In this document: in pieces, positions 1 to 7,151 of the stretch
Position numbering within the stretch: position 1 is the first letter of the stretch
Layout of the letters: every line of letters begins with the position of its first letter
Assembly (NCBI GenBank): GCA_903907885.1
Contig: CAIVPY010000367.1
Location: 1 to 10,277, forward strand
DNA length: 10,277 nt
Origin: an uncultured Bacteroidota bacterium
GTDB taxonomy: Bacteria > Bacteroidota > Bacteroidia > UKL13-3
Direction: 5' to 3'
Position numbers and translations under genes: made by a program
The notes under the pieces: model-generated
The model's input: the letters and a program-made list of their open reading frames with translations, nothing else
What the model was told of the DNA's origin: nothing
The model's database searches: none

Positions 1-267
1 GAAATATTATTAAAACAATTGCCTTTTGCATTGTTCATCTGCTTTCTATTGGTCTTGTTAATATGGAATGGACATACCACCGAGAAGCTGATAAGAAGTA
101 TTGATAAAGTAAACAAAGAAAATAAAGAATTAAGAAGCGAATACACAAGCATTATGAGCGAAATGATGAATCAAAGCAGACAATCATCTATTGCAAAAAG
201 GCTTGAACATTTAGGAATAAAAGAATCAAAAAATCCGCCACAAAAAATAACTATTAATGGCAATTAA
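1..267 (+). CDS. ftsL: FtsL-like divisome protein, 5' partial
   Basis: Small bitopic membrane protein of the divisome; in the family it pairs with FtsB/DivIC-type partners and supports FtsW-FtsI at the septum. The frame is open from the first base, so the true start lies upstream; a TTG at 19 is inside the membrane segment and is an unlikely start. Visible parts: one membrane helix at about residues 7-22 of the readable frame (rich in L, F and I, ending LLIWNG), then a charged helical region suited to a coiled coil (about 25-55), then a short tail containing SRQSSIAKRLEHLGIKES and a PP pair. As I recall, tails of this kind end FtsL-like proteins of Bacteroidota. Sequence similarity in FtsL is weak in general, so position carries much of the call: it lies immediately before the division transpeptidase and overlaps it by 11 bases, suggesting coupled translation. 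rsmH and mraZ would be expected upstream. Confidence 0.85.
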   Translation, partial: EILLKQLPFALFICFLLVLLIWNGHTTEKLIRSIDKVNKENKELRSEYTSIMSEMMNQSRQSSIAKRLEHLGIKESKNPPQKITINGN

Positions 268-2383
268 TACCAACATACGAAAAGTAATACTTGTACGCAC
301 ATACAGCGCTTTTGGCGGTATGCTTGTATTTGCTTGCTTTATTATTTGGTACCTAATAAAAATTGATTTTATAGAACGTAAAAAATGGCTCAACATGGCT
401 GACAGCTTGAGTACAAAAGTGTTTGATGTGGAGCCTGTACGTGGTAATATTTTTGATTGCAATGGAAACCTATTGGCTACATCTATGCCAATATACGACA
501 TCATTATTGATGCTGTAGCCGCCAAGGATGAAGAGTTTGAAAATGGTATTGATAGTTTATCTTTAGGTTTATCAAACATATTTAAAGATAAAAGTAAAGA
601 TAGTTATAAAAAACTTATCACTAACCTACGTCAGAGAAAAGAGCGCTATCATGTGTTACATAAGAAAGCGAGTTTTAAACAAATGCGCAGGGTGCAACAA
701 CTACCCATTTTGAGGTTAGGGAAATACAAAGGTGGTCTTATTGTTGAAAATAAAAACAGAAGAGAAAAACCTTTTGATTACTTAGCCGAAAGAACCATTG
801 GTTTTACACAAGATAATGTAGCTAAAGTGGGAATTGAAGGTGCCTTTGATAAATACCTAGCCGGCACAAGTGGCAAGAAAGCGATGCAAAGAATTGCTGG
901 AGGTACTTGGATTTCGCTAAATGATGATGACGAAATAGAAGCACAACATGGTAATGATATCATCACAAGCATTGACATTAATTTACAAGATGTGGCCACA
1001 CATTCATTGATGAACGTATTGAAACTAAATGATGCTGAATGGGGAACAGCCATACTAATGGAGGTACAAACAGGCGAAATAAAAGCGATAGCAAATCTTA
1101 GCAGGGTTAACGAAGGAGAATACAAAGAGCGCTTTAACTATGCTGTGGGCGAATGTTTAGAGCCAGGTTCAACTTTCAAACTAGCTTCTGTAATGTCTTT
1201 GTTGGATGATGGAGTGATTGACAAAAACGACTTATTTGATACCGAAGATGGTTCGCACCAATATTGCCCAAATGCTACTATTCACGAGTCTGAAGGCAAA
1301 GGAAGTGGATTGATTAATATTCAAACTGCCTTTGAGAAATCATCCAATGTAGCTATTTCAAAGGCTGTTTTCAATAACTATAGAGGCAAACCTGAACTGT
1401 TCTATAATCACTTAGAAAAACTTCATTTAACTAAGAAATTAGGTCTTCAAATTCAGGGTGAAGGAGTGCCATTGATTAAGCATCCTTCAAATAGAGCTTG
1501 GTCATGCACCACGCTTCCATGGAGCAGCATAGGTTACGAAGTATTGGTTACACCCTTGCACATAGCTACTCTATATAATTCAGTAGCAAACAATGGCAAA
1601 ATGGTAAAGCCTTTGTTTGTTAAAAAGATAGTTAATAATGTCAACACCGTTAAAGAATACCACACAGAAGTGTTGGTAGAAAAAGTATGCAATGATGAAA
1701 CCCTTGCCTATTTAAGAAAAATGCTTGAAGGTGTTGTGATACGCGGTACTGGCTCAAAATTAAGAAGTCCTTACTATACAGCAGCTGGTAAAACGGGAAC
1801 CGCTTTGGTAGCAGATAGAAAACATGGCTACAAGAAGAAAATTTATCGTTCATCTTTTTGCGCCTACTTCCCTGCAGAGAATCCTAAATACACCTGTTTT
1901 GTGATGGTGAACGCACCAAGTAAAGGTGTGTTTTACGGAGCTGCAGTGGCAGGACCGGTTTTTAAAGATTTAGCAGATAAAGTATATGCAAACTCAATTC
2001 AACTTCATAAAGAATTAAAATTTACTCATAATCATTTTAGCAATGATTTACCAACTATTCAAGTTTCAAATACAAACGATGTAAAACAAATTTTAAATCA
2101 AATAAGTATTTCATCACACATACACAATGATAGCATAAGCGAGTTTGAAACAGATTGGATGCAAGCCGACATACAGGACAATTCACTCGCCATTCAGCCT
2201 TTAAAAACTAGCCAAAAAATGATGCCTAACTTACAAGGCATGAAAGCAAAAGATGCAGTGTATATGCTTGACAAGTCAGGAGCTAAAGTATTAGTTGAAG
2301 GATTTGGAAAAGTAAAAAAACAATCTATAAAAGTAGGTGAACGAATTAATAAAGGTATAACCATTAAACTACAGTTAAGCTAA
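257..2383 (+). CDS. ftsI: Division-type penicillin-binding protein (class B transpeptidase, FtsI-like) with C-terminal PASTA domain
   Basis: D,D-transpeptidase that cross-links peptidoglycan stem peptides at the division septum, acting outside the inner membrane with FtsW. 708 residues. Order: short cytoplasmic tail, one membrane helix at about 16-36, an RGNI motif at 62-65 opening the dimerisation/pedestal domain, then the transpeptidase domain. All three active-site motifs are present: STFK with nucleophile Ser305 (305-308), SSN (362-364) and KTGT (512-515). A variable linker follows, then one PASTA-like domain at about 655-708, beginning MMPNLQG. PASTA tails on this protein are, to my knowledge, usual in Bacteroidota and longer than the E. 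coli form. The ATG at 257 lies inside the end of ftsL and gives a proper cytoplasmic tail before the helix. FtsI is preferred over the elongation enzyme PBP2 because of the place between ftsL and murE. Confidence 0.95.
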   Translation: MAINTNIRKVILVRTYSAFGGMLVFACFIIWYLIKIDFIERKKWLNMADSLSTKVFDVEPVRGNIFDCNGNLLATSMPIYDIIIDAVAAKDEEFENGIDSLSLGLSNIFKDKSKDSYKKLITNLRQRKERYHVLHKKASFKQMRRVQQLPILRLGKYKGGLIVENKNRREKPFDYLAERTIGFTQDNVAKVGIEGAFDKYLAGTSGKKAMQRIAGGTWISLNDDDEIEAQHGNDIITSIDINLQDVATHSLMNVLKLNDAEWGTAILMEVQTGEIKAIANLSRVNEGEYKERFNYAVGECLEPGSTFKLASVMSLLDDGVIDKNDLFDTEDGSHQYCPNATIHESEGKGSGLINIQTAFEKSSNVAISKAVFNNYRGKPELFYNHLEKLHLTKKLGLQIQGEGVPLIKHPSNRAWSCTTLPWSSIGYEVLVTPLHIATLYNSVANNGKMVKPLFVKKIVNNVNTVKEYHTEVLVEKVCNDETLAYLRKMLEGVVIRGTGSKLRSPYYTAAGKTGTALVADRKHGYKKKIYRSSFCAYFPAENPKYTCFVMVNAPSKGVFYGAAVAGPVFKDLADKVYANSIQLHKELKFTHNHFSNDLPTIQVSNTNDVKQILNQISISSHIHNDSISEFETDWMQADIQDNSLAIQPLKTSQKMMPNLQGMKAKDAVYMLDKSGAKVLVEGFGKVKKQSIKVGERINKGITIKLQLS

Positions 2384-3850
2384 GTGAAAACGATACAAGA
2401 ACTTATATCGAATATCCCACAAGCAAAGATTCTTGGCGATGCCAATCTTGTTATTAAAAAGCTATGCTTTGACTCTAGACAAATTACCGAGTCTACACTA
2501 TTCTTTGCTATAAAAGGAACTACAGTTGATGGTCATTCATATATTCAAGATGTAATTGAAAAAGGCGCAATAGCCATTGTTTGTGAAGTGTTACCAAGCG
2601 AGTTAAACAGCAAGGTAACCTATGTTTCAGTTGAAAACTCAACTGCTGCTATGGGTTTAATTGCAGCATCTTTCTACAATTTCCCTTCGAAGAAAATGAA
2701 ACTTACTGCTGTAACTGGAACTAATGGTAAAACTACTGTAGCAACTTTACTCCATAACTTATTTCGCTCGTTTGGTCACAATGTAGGTTTATTATCTACC
2801 GTTCAAAATCAAATAAACGAAACTGTTATTCCTTCAACCCATACCACACCCGATTCTATACGAATTAACGAATTACTTAATGAGATGTTGGACCAAGGCT
2901 GTGAGTATTGTTTTATGGAAGCCAGTTCGCACGCCATCGACCAAAATAGAATCAAGGGTTTGCATTTTGCAGGAGTCATATTTACAAACATCACTCACGA
3001 CCATTTAGACTATCATTTAACTTTTGATAATTATATTAAAGCTAAGAAAAAACTATTTGACGAGGTGAATGAAGATGCCTTTGCGTTAATTAACAAAGAC
3101 GATAAAAACGGAATGGTGATGTTGCAAAACACCAAAGCATCTCGTTATACCTATTCTCTAAAAAGCATGGCTGATTTCAAAGCCAAAATAATTGAGAGTG
3201 ATTTCAATGGCATGTTGCTTAACATTAATGAGCAAGAAGCTTGGTTTAGGTTGGTTGGCAATTTCAATGCTTACAATCTAGCAGCTGTTTATGGTGCTGC
3301 ATTTTTATTGGGTAAAGAGAGAGATGAAATCATAACACACCTAAGCAATATATCAGCTGTAAAAGGCAGATTTGAATATTATAGATCAAACAATGGAGTA
3401 ATAGGCATAGTTGATTATGCGCATAGCCCAGATGCATTGAAGAATGTATTATCTACTATCAACGAATTACGCACTAGAAATGAAGAGCTGATAACCATAG
3501 TGGGATGCGGAGGAAACAGAGATGCAGCAAAACGACCAGTAATGGCAGATGTAGCATGTGAGCTAAGTACCAAAGTTGTATTTACATCTGACAATCCTCG
3601 AAACGAAGAGCCTGAAGCCATTTTAGATGATATGCAAAAGGGAGTAAAACCTCTGCATTTCAAAAAGACTTTAAGAATTAGTGACAGAAAGGAAGCTATT
3701 AAAACTGCTGTAAGTATTGCAAAAAAAGGAGATATCATTTTGATAGCTGGAAAAGGGCATGAAATTTACCAAGAGGTAAAAGGAGTTAAACATCATTTTG
3801 ATGATAAAGAAGTGCTTCTAGAAATGTTTAAAATGTTTGAAGGTATTTAA
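2384..3850 (+). CDS. murE: UDP-MurNAc-L-Ala-D-Glu:meso-diaminopimelate ligase
   Basis: Cytoplasmic ATP-dependent Mur ligase that adds the third stem-peptide residue. 488 residues, three-domain Mur ligase. The N-terminal UDP-substrate domain has the MurE-like CFDSRQI...LFFAIKG segment. The central ATPase has GTNGKTT at 112-118, HTTPDS at 153-158 for UDP-MurNAc-tripeptide contacts, and NITHDHLDYH. K221 in the YIKAKKKLF segment is the likely carbamylated lysine, judged by position. The C-terminal domain carries DNPR at 403-406, the classical signature of meso-diaminopimelate specificity (lysine-adding enzymes differ here), and GKGHE at 456-460. So the wall is predicted to be of the DAP type. The start is GTG, directly after the ftsI stop with no base between, and fits the family N-terminus; it suggests re-initiation by ribosomes finishing ftsI. 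murF does not follow murE, unlike in E. coli; I recall this as normal for Bacteroidota. Confidence 0.97.
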   Translation: MKTIQELISNIPQAKILGDANLVIKKLCFDSRQITESTLFFAIKGTTVDGHSYIQDVIEKGAIAIVCEVLPSELNSKVTYVSVENSTAAMGLIAASFYNFPSKKMKLTAVTGTNGKTTVATLLHNLFRSFGHNVGLLSTVQNQINETVIPSTHTTPDSIRINELLNEMLDQGCEYCFMEASSHAIDQNRIKGLHFAGVIFTNITHDHLDYHLTFDNYIKAKKKLFDEVNEDAFALINKDDKNGMVMLQNTKASRYTYSLKSMADFKAKIIESDFNGMLLNINEQEAWFRLVGNFNAYNLAAVYGAAFLLGKERDEIITHLSNISAVKGRFEYYRSNNGVIGIVDYAHSPDALKNVLSTINELRTRNEELITIVGCGGNRDAAKRPVMADVACELSTKVVFTSDNPRNEEPEAILDDMQKGVKPLHFKKTLRISDRKEAIKTAVSIAKKGDIILIAGKGHEIYQEVKGVKHHFDDKEVLLEMFKMFEGI

Positions 3851-3922
3851 AAGTAAAAAGGCGAAAGTAAAAAGTAAAAAAAGAGGTAAACAATGAATTT
3901 TCAGATTTTCAAATTATAGATT
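3849..3922 (+). repeat. Seven-base-periodic A-rich repeat in the murE-mraY gap
   Basis: The 72-base gap is almost entirely low-complexity DNA. From 3849 it can be cut into sevens as AAAAGTA, AAAAGGC, GAAAGTA, AAAAGTA, AAAAAAG; GTA recurs at 3853, 3867 and 3874, that is at multiples of seven. The following part (3894-3922) is T-rich with a looser repeat of ATTTTC. No promoter of the Bacteroidota type (TAnnTTTG) or terminator is visible, so read-through from murE to mraY is likely. Confidence 0.6.
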
Positions 3923-5179
3923 ATGTTATATTATTTATTTGAGTATTTAAAGAAAGAAATGAACTTCCCTGGAGCGGGTTTGTTTCAGTATATTTCTTTC
4001 AGAGCGGCAATGGCCATTATCACATCTTTGTTAATTTCGATGGTATTTGGCAAAAACCTAATAGATAAACTTAGAAGTTTGCAAGTAGCTGATGAAATTA
4101 GAGATTTAGGTTTGGCTGGCGAAAAGCAAAAACAAGGTACTCCAACCATGGGGGGGCTAATCATATTGGCAGCCATATTAATTCCAACACTTTTGTTCGC
4201 TCGCATCAATAATGTATATATTATTTTATCAATAGCAGTAACAATATGGCTAGGTGCTGTGGGTTTTATGGATGATTACATTAAAGTTTTCAAGAAAAAC
4301 AAAGAAGGCCTTGCAGGAAGATTTAAAATTGTAGGACAAGTGGGTATAAGTGTCATCGTTGCTACCACTTTATACTTCAATGTGAATGTTAAAACAAAAG
4401 AATTCTACAAACCAAGTGAAGTGACAGATGAATACATAAAAGCAAACAACCTTCAACCTCAGGTAGTGGACGAGCAACTTGTATTGGTTAAAGACGAACA
4501 TTCAACCATTACAACCATACCTTTCTTTAAATTCAGTGAATTTGATTATGCAGACTTGTTAAAATTTCTGGGTGATGGTTATAAAAAATATAATTACTTG
4601 ATTTTCTTATTGGTAGTTACATTCATCATCACAGCAGTTTCTAATGGGGCCAACATCACCGATGGTATTGATGGATTAGCCGCAGGCACATCCGCCATTA
4701 TAGGTTCGGTTTTGGGCATTTTTGCCTATATAAGTGGCAATTTAGTTTTCTCTGATTACTTAAACATAATGTACATACCACACCTTGGCGAAATGGTAAT
4801 TTTTGCAGGTGCATTTGTTGGAGCATGTGTAGGATTTTTATGGTACAATGCCTTTCCGGCACAAGTGTTTATGGGTGATACAGGTTCATTAGCACTAGGA
4901 GGTATTATTGCTACATTTGCTATCATGGTTCGAAAGGAACTGCTTATACCGATACTCTGCGGAATATTTTTAGTTGAAAATATCAGTGTTATTATGCAAG
5001 TATCCTATTTCAAATACACAAAGAAGAAATATGGTGAAGGAAGAAGAATCTTTAAAATGTCGCCCCTTCATCATCACTACCAGAAATTAGGATATCACGA
5101 ATCTAAAATTGTTACACGCTTTTGGATTATTGGAATTATGCTCGCCATTGTTACCATCATCACGTTAAAAGTTAGGTAA
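3923..5179 (+). CDS. mraY: Phospho-MurNAc-pentapeptide transferase (lipid I synthase)
   Basis: Integral membrane enzyme that transfers phospho-MurNAc-pentapeptide from UDP to undecaprenyl phosphate on the cytoplasmic face, giving lipid I. 418 residues with about ten membrane segments. Family motifs, in order: GTPTMGG at 72-78, DDYIK at 117-121 (the Mg/catalytic aspartate pair), NGANITDGIDGLAAG beginning at 241, NAFPAQVFMGDTGS ending at 322 with the third key aspartate D319, and the HHH triad of SPLHHHYQ at 383-385. It is about 58 residues longer than the E. coli enzyme. The extra length sits mainly at about 153-198, between a membrane helix and the TIPFFKF segment, which corresponds to the periplasmic loop between helices 4 and 5. 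The ATG at 3923 follows AT-rich DNA without a Shine-Dalgarno site; IPFFKF and the C-terminus match the family, so the call is secure. Confidence 0.97.
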   Translation: MLYYLFEYLKKEMNFPGAGLFQYISFRAAMAIITSLLISMVFGKNLIDKLRSLQVADEIRDLGLAGEKQKQGTPTMGGLIILAAILIPTLLFARINNVYIILSIAVTIWLGAVGFMDDYIKVFKKNKEGLAGRFKIVGQVGISVIVATTLYFNVNVKTKEFYKPSEVTDEYIKANNLQPQVVDEQLVLVKDEHSTITTIPFFKFSEFDYADLLKFLGDGYKKYNYLIFLLVVTFIITAVSNGANITDGIDGLAAGTSAIIGSVLGIFAYISGNLVFSDYLNIMYIPHLGEMVIFAGAFVGACVGFLWYNAFPAQVFMGDTGSLALGGIIATFAIMVRKELLIPILCGIFLVENISVIMQVSYFKYTKKKYGEGRRIFKMSPLHHHYQKLGYHESKIVTRFWIIGIMLAIVTIITLKVR

Positions 5180-5184
5180 TGACG

Positions 5185-5239
5185 ATTTGAAAAGATATGA
5201 ATTTGAAAATGACAAATACAAAGAACTAAGAACTAAAAA
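5185..5239 (+). repeat. Short direct repeats in the mraY-murD gap
   Basis: The 60-base gap holds two copies of ATTTGAAAA (5185-5193 and 5201-5209, 16 bases apart) and a tandem heptamer AAGAACT twice (5221-5227, 5228-5234) followed by an A run that reaches the murD ATG. No Shine-Dalgarno sequence, promoter or terminator is visible. The heptamer pair matches the seven-base period of the other gaps but not their base sequence. Confidence 0.6.
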
Positions 5240-6577
5240 ATGAAAAGACTCGTTATACTCGGTAGCGGTGAAAGCGGAACAGGTGCAGCCATACTAGCCA
5301 AACAAAAAGGCTATGATGTGTTGGTGTCTGACGCTGGACTTATTCCTGAAAAATACAAAGAGGAATTGAACGAGTATGGCATTGCTTATGAAGAAAAACA
5401 GCATACAGAAGAACTTATTCTGAATGCAGATGAAATTATTAAAAGTCCAGGTATTCCTGAGAAAAATGAACTCATCAAAAAAATTCGTTCAAAAGGAATT
5501 CACATCATAAGTGAAATTGAATTTGCTTCTCGCTATACCAATGCCATTAAAATCTGCATAACAGGTACAAACGGCAAAACAACTACCACTTCCCTCATAT
5601 ATCACTTGATGCTTCAAGCAGGATTGAATGTAGGCTGTGGAGGGAATATAGGAACTAGTTTTGCAAGGTTAGTTGCTACCGAAAATCATGATTACTATGT
5701 ATTAGAATTAAGCAGCTTTCAATTGGATGATATGTATGATTTTAAAGCTGAAATAGCGATATTATTAAACATCACCCCCGACCATTTAGATAGGTATAAT
5801 TACGAAATTCAAAATTATACTGATGCAAAGTTTCGCATCATTCAAAATCAAACCGAAGAAGATAATTTTATTTATTGTTCGGATGATGAAATCATCATGA
5901 ACAATTTATCAAAACACAATATAAAAGCAAGACAAATTCCATTCTCATTGAGCAAAGAATTTCCAATAGGTGCTTACATCAATGACGATACCATGCAAAT
6001 AAAAATCAATCAATCAAATCAATATAGTATGCTAACTTCAGAATTAGCCTTACGAGGCAAACACAACACTTACAACTCAATGGCTGCTGCTATTGTGGGC
6101 AGTGTATTCAACATTCGTAAAGATGCCATTCGCGAAGCTCTTACAAGCTTTCAAAATGTAGAACATCGACTTGAAAAAGTAGCGATGGTGCGTGGCATCG
6201 AATTTATTAACGATTCAAAAGCAACCAATGTAAACTCTGCTTGGTATGCACTTGAAAGTATGGACAAACCTGTTGTTTGGATTGCTGGCGGCACCGACAA
6301 AGGAAATGACTATACTATGCTAAAAGAACTTATTAAAGACAAAGTTCGTCTTATCGTTTGCATGGGTTTAGACAACCATAAATTACATGAAGCTTTTGGC
6401 AAAGATGTAGATATGATTTTAAATACTACTAGCGCTCAAGAAGCAGTTCATGTAGCATATAATCTAGCTAAACAAGGAGAAGCAGTTTTATTATCTCCTG
6501 CTTGCGCTAGTTTTGATTTGTTTAAGAACTACGAAGACCGCGGAAGACAGTTTAAGGCTGCGGTAAGGAATTTGTAA
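5240..6577 (+). CDS. murD: UDP-MurNAc-L-alanine:D-glutamate ligase
   Basis: Cytoplasmic ATP-dependent ligase adding D-glutamate, the second stem-peptide residue. 445 residues, close to the usual length of about 440. The N-terminal Rossmann-like domain opens with VILGSGESGTGAA (4-16) and has the KSPGIP motif that is typical of MurD. The ATPase domain has GTNGKTTT from 109 and NITPDHLDRY; K197 in DAKFRI is the expected carbamylated lysine. The C-terminal domain has NDSKATN at 324-330 and SPACASFDLFKNYEDRGRQF from 419, both diagnostic. The ATG at 5240 puts the glycine-rich loop at the proper distance from the N-terminus. The last three codons and the stop lie inside a heptamer repeat (6567-6594), so the extreme C-terminus may have been set by repeat DNA. 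Confidence 0.97.
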   Translation: MKRLVILGSGESGTGAAILAKQKGYDVLVSDAGLIPEKYKEELNEYGIAYEEKQHTEELILNADEIIKSPGIPEKNELIKKIRSKGIHIISEIEFASRYTNAIKICITGTNGKTTTTSLIYHLMLQAGLNVGCGGNIGTSFARLVATENHDYYVLELSSFQLDDMYDFKAEIAILLNITPDHLDRYNYEIQNYTDAKFRIIQNQTEEDNFIYCSDDEIIMNNLSKHNIKARQIPFSLSKEFPIGAYINDDTMQIKINQSNQYSMLTSELALRGKHNTYNSMAAAIVGSVFNIRKDAIREALTSFQNVEHRLEKVAMVRGIEFINDSKATNVNSAWYALESMDKPVVWIAGGTDKGNDYTMLKELIKDKVRLIVCMGLDNHKLHEAFGKDVDMILNTTSAQEAVHVAYNLAKQGEAVLLSPACASFDLFKNYEDRGRQFKAAVRNL

Positions 6578-6594
6578 TTGCTAATTAGGAATTG
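6567..6594 (-). repeat. Heptamer repeat with AATT core, four units, overlapping the end of murD
   Basis: Four consecutive sevens on the + strand: GGAATTT, GTAATTG, CTAATTA, GGAATTG, with AATT at the same place in each unit. Read on the - strand it is the same family as the ATTCCTA/ATTCTTA repeats before ftsW (7152-7183). It includes the final codons and TAA stop of murD. Confidence 0.65.
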
Positions 6595-6603
6595 TATAGC
6601 TAA

Positions 6604-6645
6604 CGTCATGGCGAGGTACGAAGCCATCTCTATGGAGATTGCTAT
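6604..6645 (+). repeat. REP-like palindromic element (GTCAT-GCGAGG-ACGAAGC type)
   Basis: Resembles a widespread interspersed bacterial repeat that I recall in the form GTCATTGCGAGGnACGAAGC followed by AATCTC. It forms a hairpin from ATGGC (6608-6612) and GCCAT (6623-6627). Alternatively GCCATCTC (6623-6630) pairs with GAGATTGC (6635-6642) with one mismatch and a four-base loop. It lies in the gap after murD; no coding role is apparent. Confidence 0.7.
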
Positions 6646-6648
6646 GCC

Positions 6649-6672
6649 GATGTTGGACGGGACGCCAACATC
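6649..6672 (+). repeat. Palindromic element, perfect 8-bp stem
   Basis: GATGTTGG (6649-6656) is the exact reverse complement of CCAACATC (6665-6672), separated by the eight-base loop ACGGGACG. It stands between two other unrelated hairpins. No T run follows, so a Rho-independent terminator is unlikely. Confidence 0.75.
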
Positions 6673-6686
6673 TCCTGTATAAAATT

Positions 6687-6710
6687 CTTGCAGGCGAGGA
6701 CGCCTGCAAG
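6687..6710 (+). repeat. Palindromic element, perfect 10-bp GC-rich stem
   Basis: CTTGCAGGCG (6687-6696) pairs without mismatch to CGCCTGCAAG (6701-6710) around the four-base loop AGGA. This is the strongest inverted repeat that I found in the window. On the + strand it is followed by GGCAAAAATT, not by T; on the - strand a short AATTTT follows, but no - strand gene needs a terminator here. It may slow or partly end transcription, yet a REP-like repeat is the better label. Confidence 0.8.
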
Positions 6711-6750
6711 GGCAAAAATTAATTTATAACACATTTAACCAATCAATACA

Positions 6751-7062
6751 ATGGGAGAAACTAAGAAAATTTTTCTTTCAAATAGAAATGTGCTTTTTAT
6801 GTTATTGCTTCACTTCTATCTACTAATAGATCGGTGGGGTGGTGGGTTTCATCTGAGTAATATAGTTGTACATTCAAATCAACAGTCTAAAATGTATAGT
6901 GAATTTATTTTATATCTATTTTGTATTCTTATGATACCCTCAATTATTGCTTTAATTAAAAACAAATTTGATGGTTATAGTGTATTTATTATTTTATATA
7001 ATATATGTATGGGTTGGTTATTCTTGGTAGGGATTGGTTGGGCAATTTCAACGAGTGATTAA
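6751..7062 (+). CDS. Small membrane protein of unknown function inside the dcw cluster
   Basis: 103 residues; I do not recognise a family. It has about three hydrophobic segments (roughly 13-27, 50-68 and 76-98), joined by a polar loop with RWGGGFHLSN and HSNQQSK, and a loop with KNKFDG. A short basic N-terminus (MGETKK) precedes the first segment. The ATG at 6751 is the natural start, since it puts this hydrophilic tip before the helix. A gene here is unusual: murD is normally followed closely by ftsW. It lies between a cluster of three palindromes and a heptamer run, so it looks like an inserted passenger rather than a cell-wall enzyme. No promoter of the TAnnTTTG type was seen, so it probably depends on read-through from murD. 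It is fairly likely to be coding because of its length in AT-rich DNA and the clean membrane pattern. A link to division is guilt by position only. Confidence 0.6.
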   Translation: MGETKKIFLSNRNVLFMLLLHFYLLIDRWGGGFHLSNIVVHSNQQSKMYSEFILYLFCILMIPSIIALIKNKFDGYSVFIILYNICMGWLFLVGIGWAISTSD

Positions 7063-7098
7063 AACTATTTTATAAATGAGCGAACAATATTATCCATC

Positions 7099-7123
7099 CT
7101 TATCATCAAACGAAAATGATAAG
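7099..7123 (+). other. Hairpin in the gap before ftsW
   Basis: CTTATCAT (7099-7106) and ATGATAAG (7116-7123) form a perfect 8-bp AT-rich stem with a nine-base loop. It follows the small membrane-protein gene by 36 bases. No T run comes after it, so terminator function is doubtful. A 17-codon open frame (7076-7129) runs across it. Confidence 0.45.
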
Positions 7124-7151
7124 AATTAAGGTTAGATACGAAATTGCATTC

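Noticed and set aside
19..267. A complete 82-residue FtsL starting at TTG 19
   Set aside because: The frame is open to the window edge, and the TTG would start within the membrane helix without the usual cytoplasmic tip, so the gene is treated as 5' partial.
226..1125. Antisense open frames over the transpeptidase gene (226-579 and 778-1125, - strand)
   Set aside because: They lie opposite a gene with a complete set of active-site motifs, show no recognisable domain, and are expected by-products of its codon use.
3415..4209. Antisense open frames over murE and mraY (3415-3738, 3985-4209, - strand)
   Set aside because: Fully covered by well-supported genes on the + strand; compositions are typical of shadow frames.
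6687..6720. Rho-independent terminator after murD
   Set aside because: The stem is strong but no T run follows on the + strand. An operon break between murD and ftsW would also need a new promoter, and none of the TAnnTTTG type was seen.
7076..7129. 17-codon frame starting MSEQYYPSLSS after the small membrane-protein gene
   Set aside because: Very short, crosses a hairpin, no hydrophobic or known motif. A real micropeptide or a gene remnant cannot be excluded, but the sequence gives no support.
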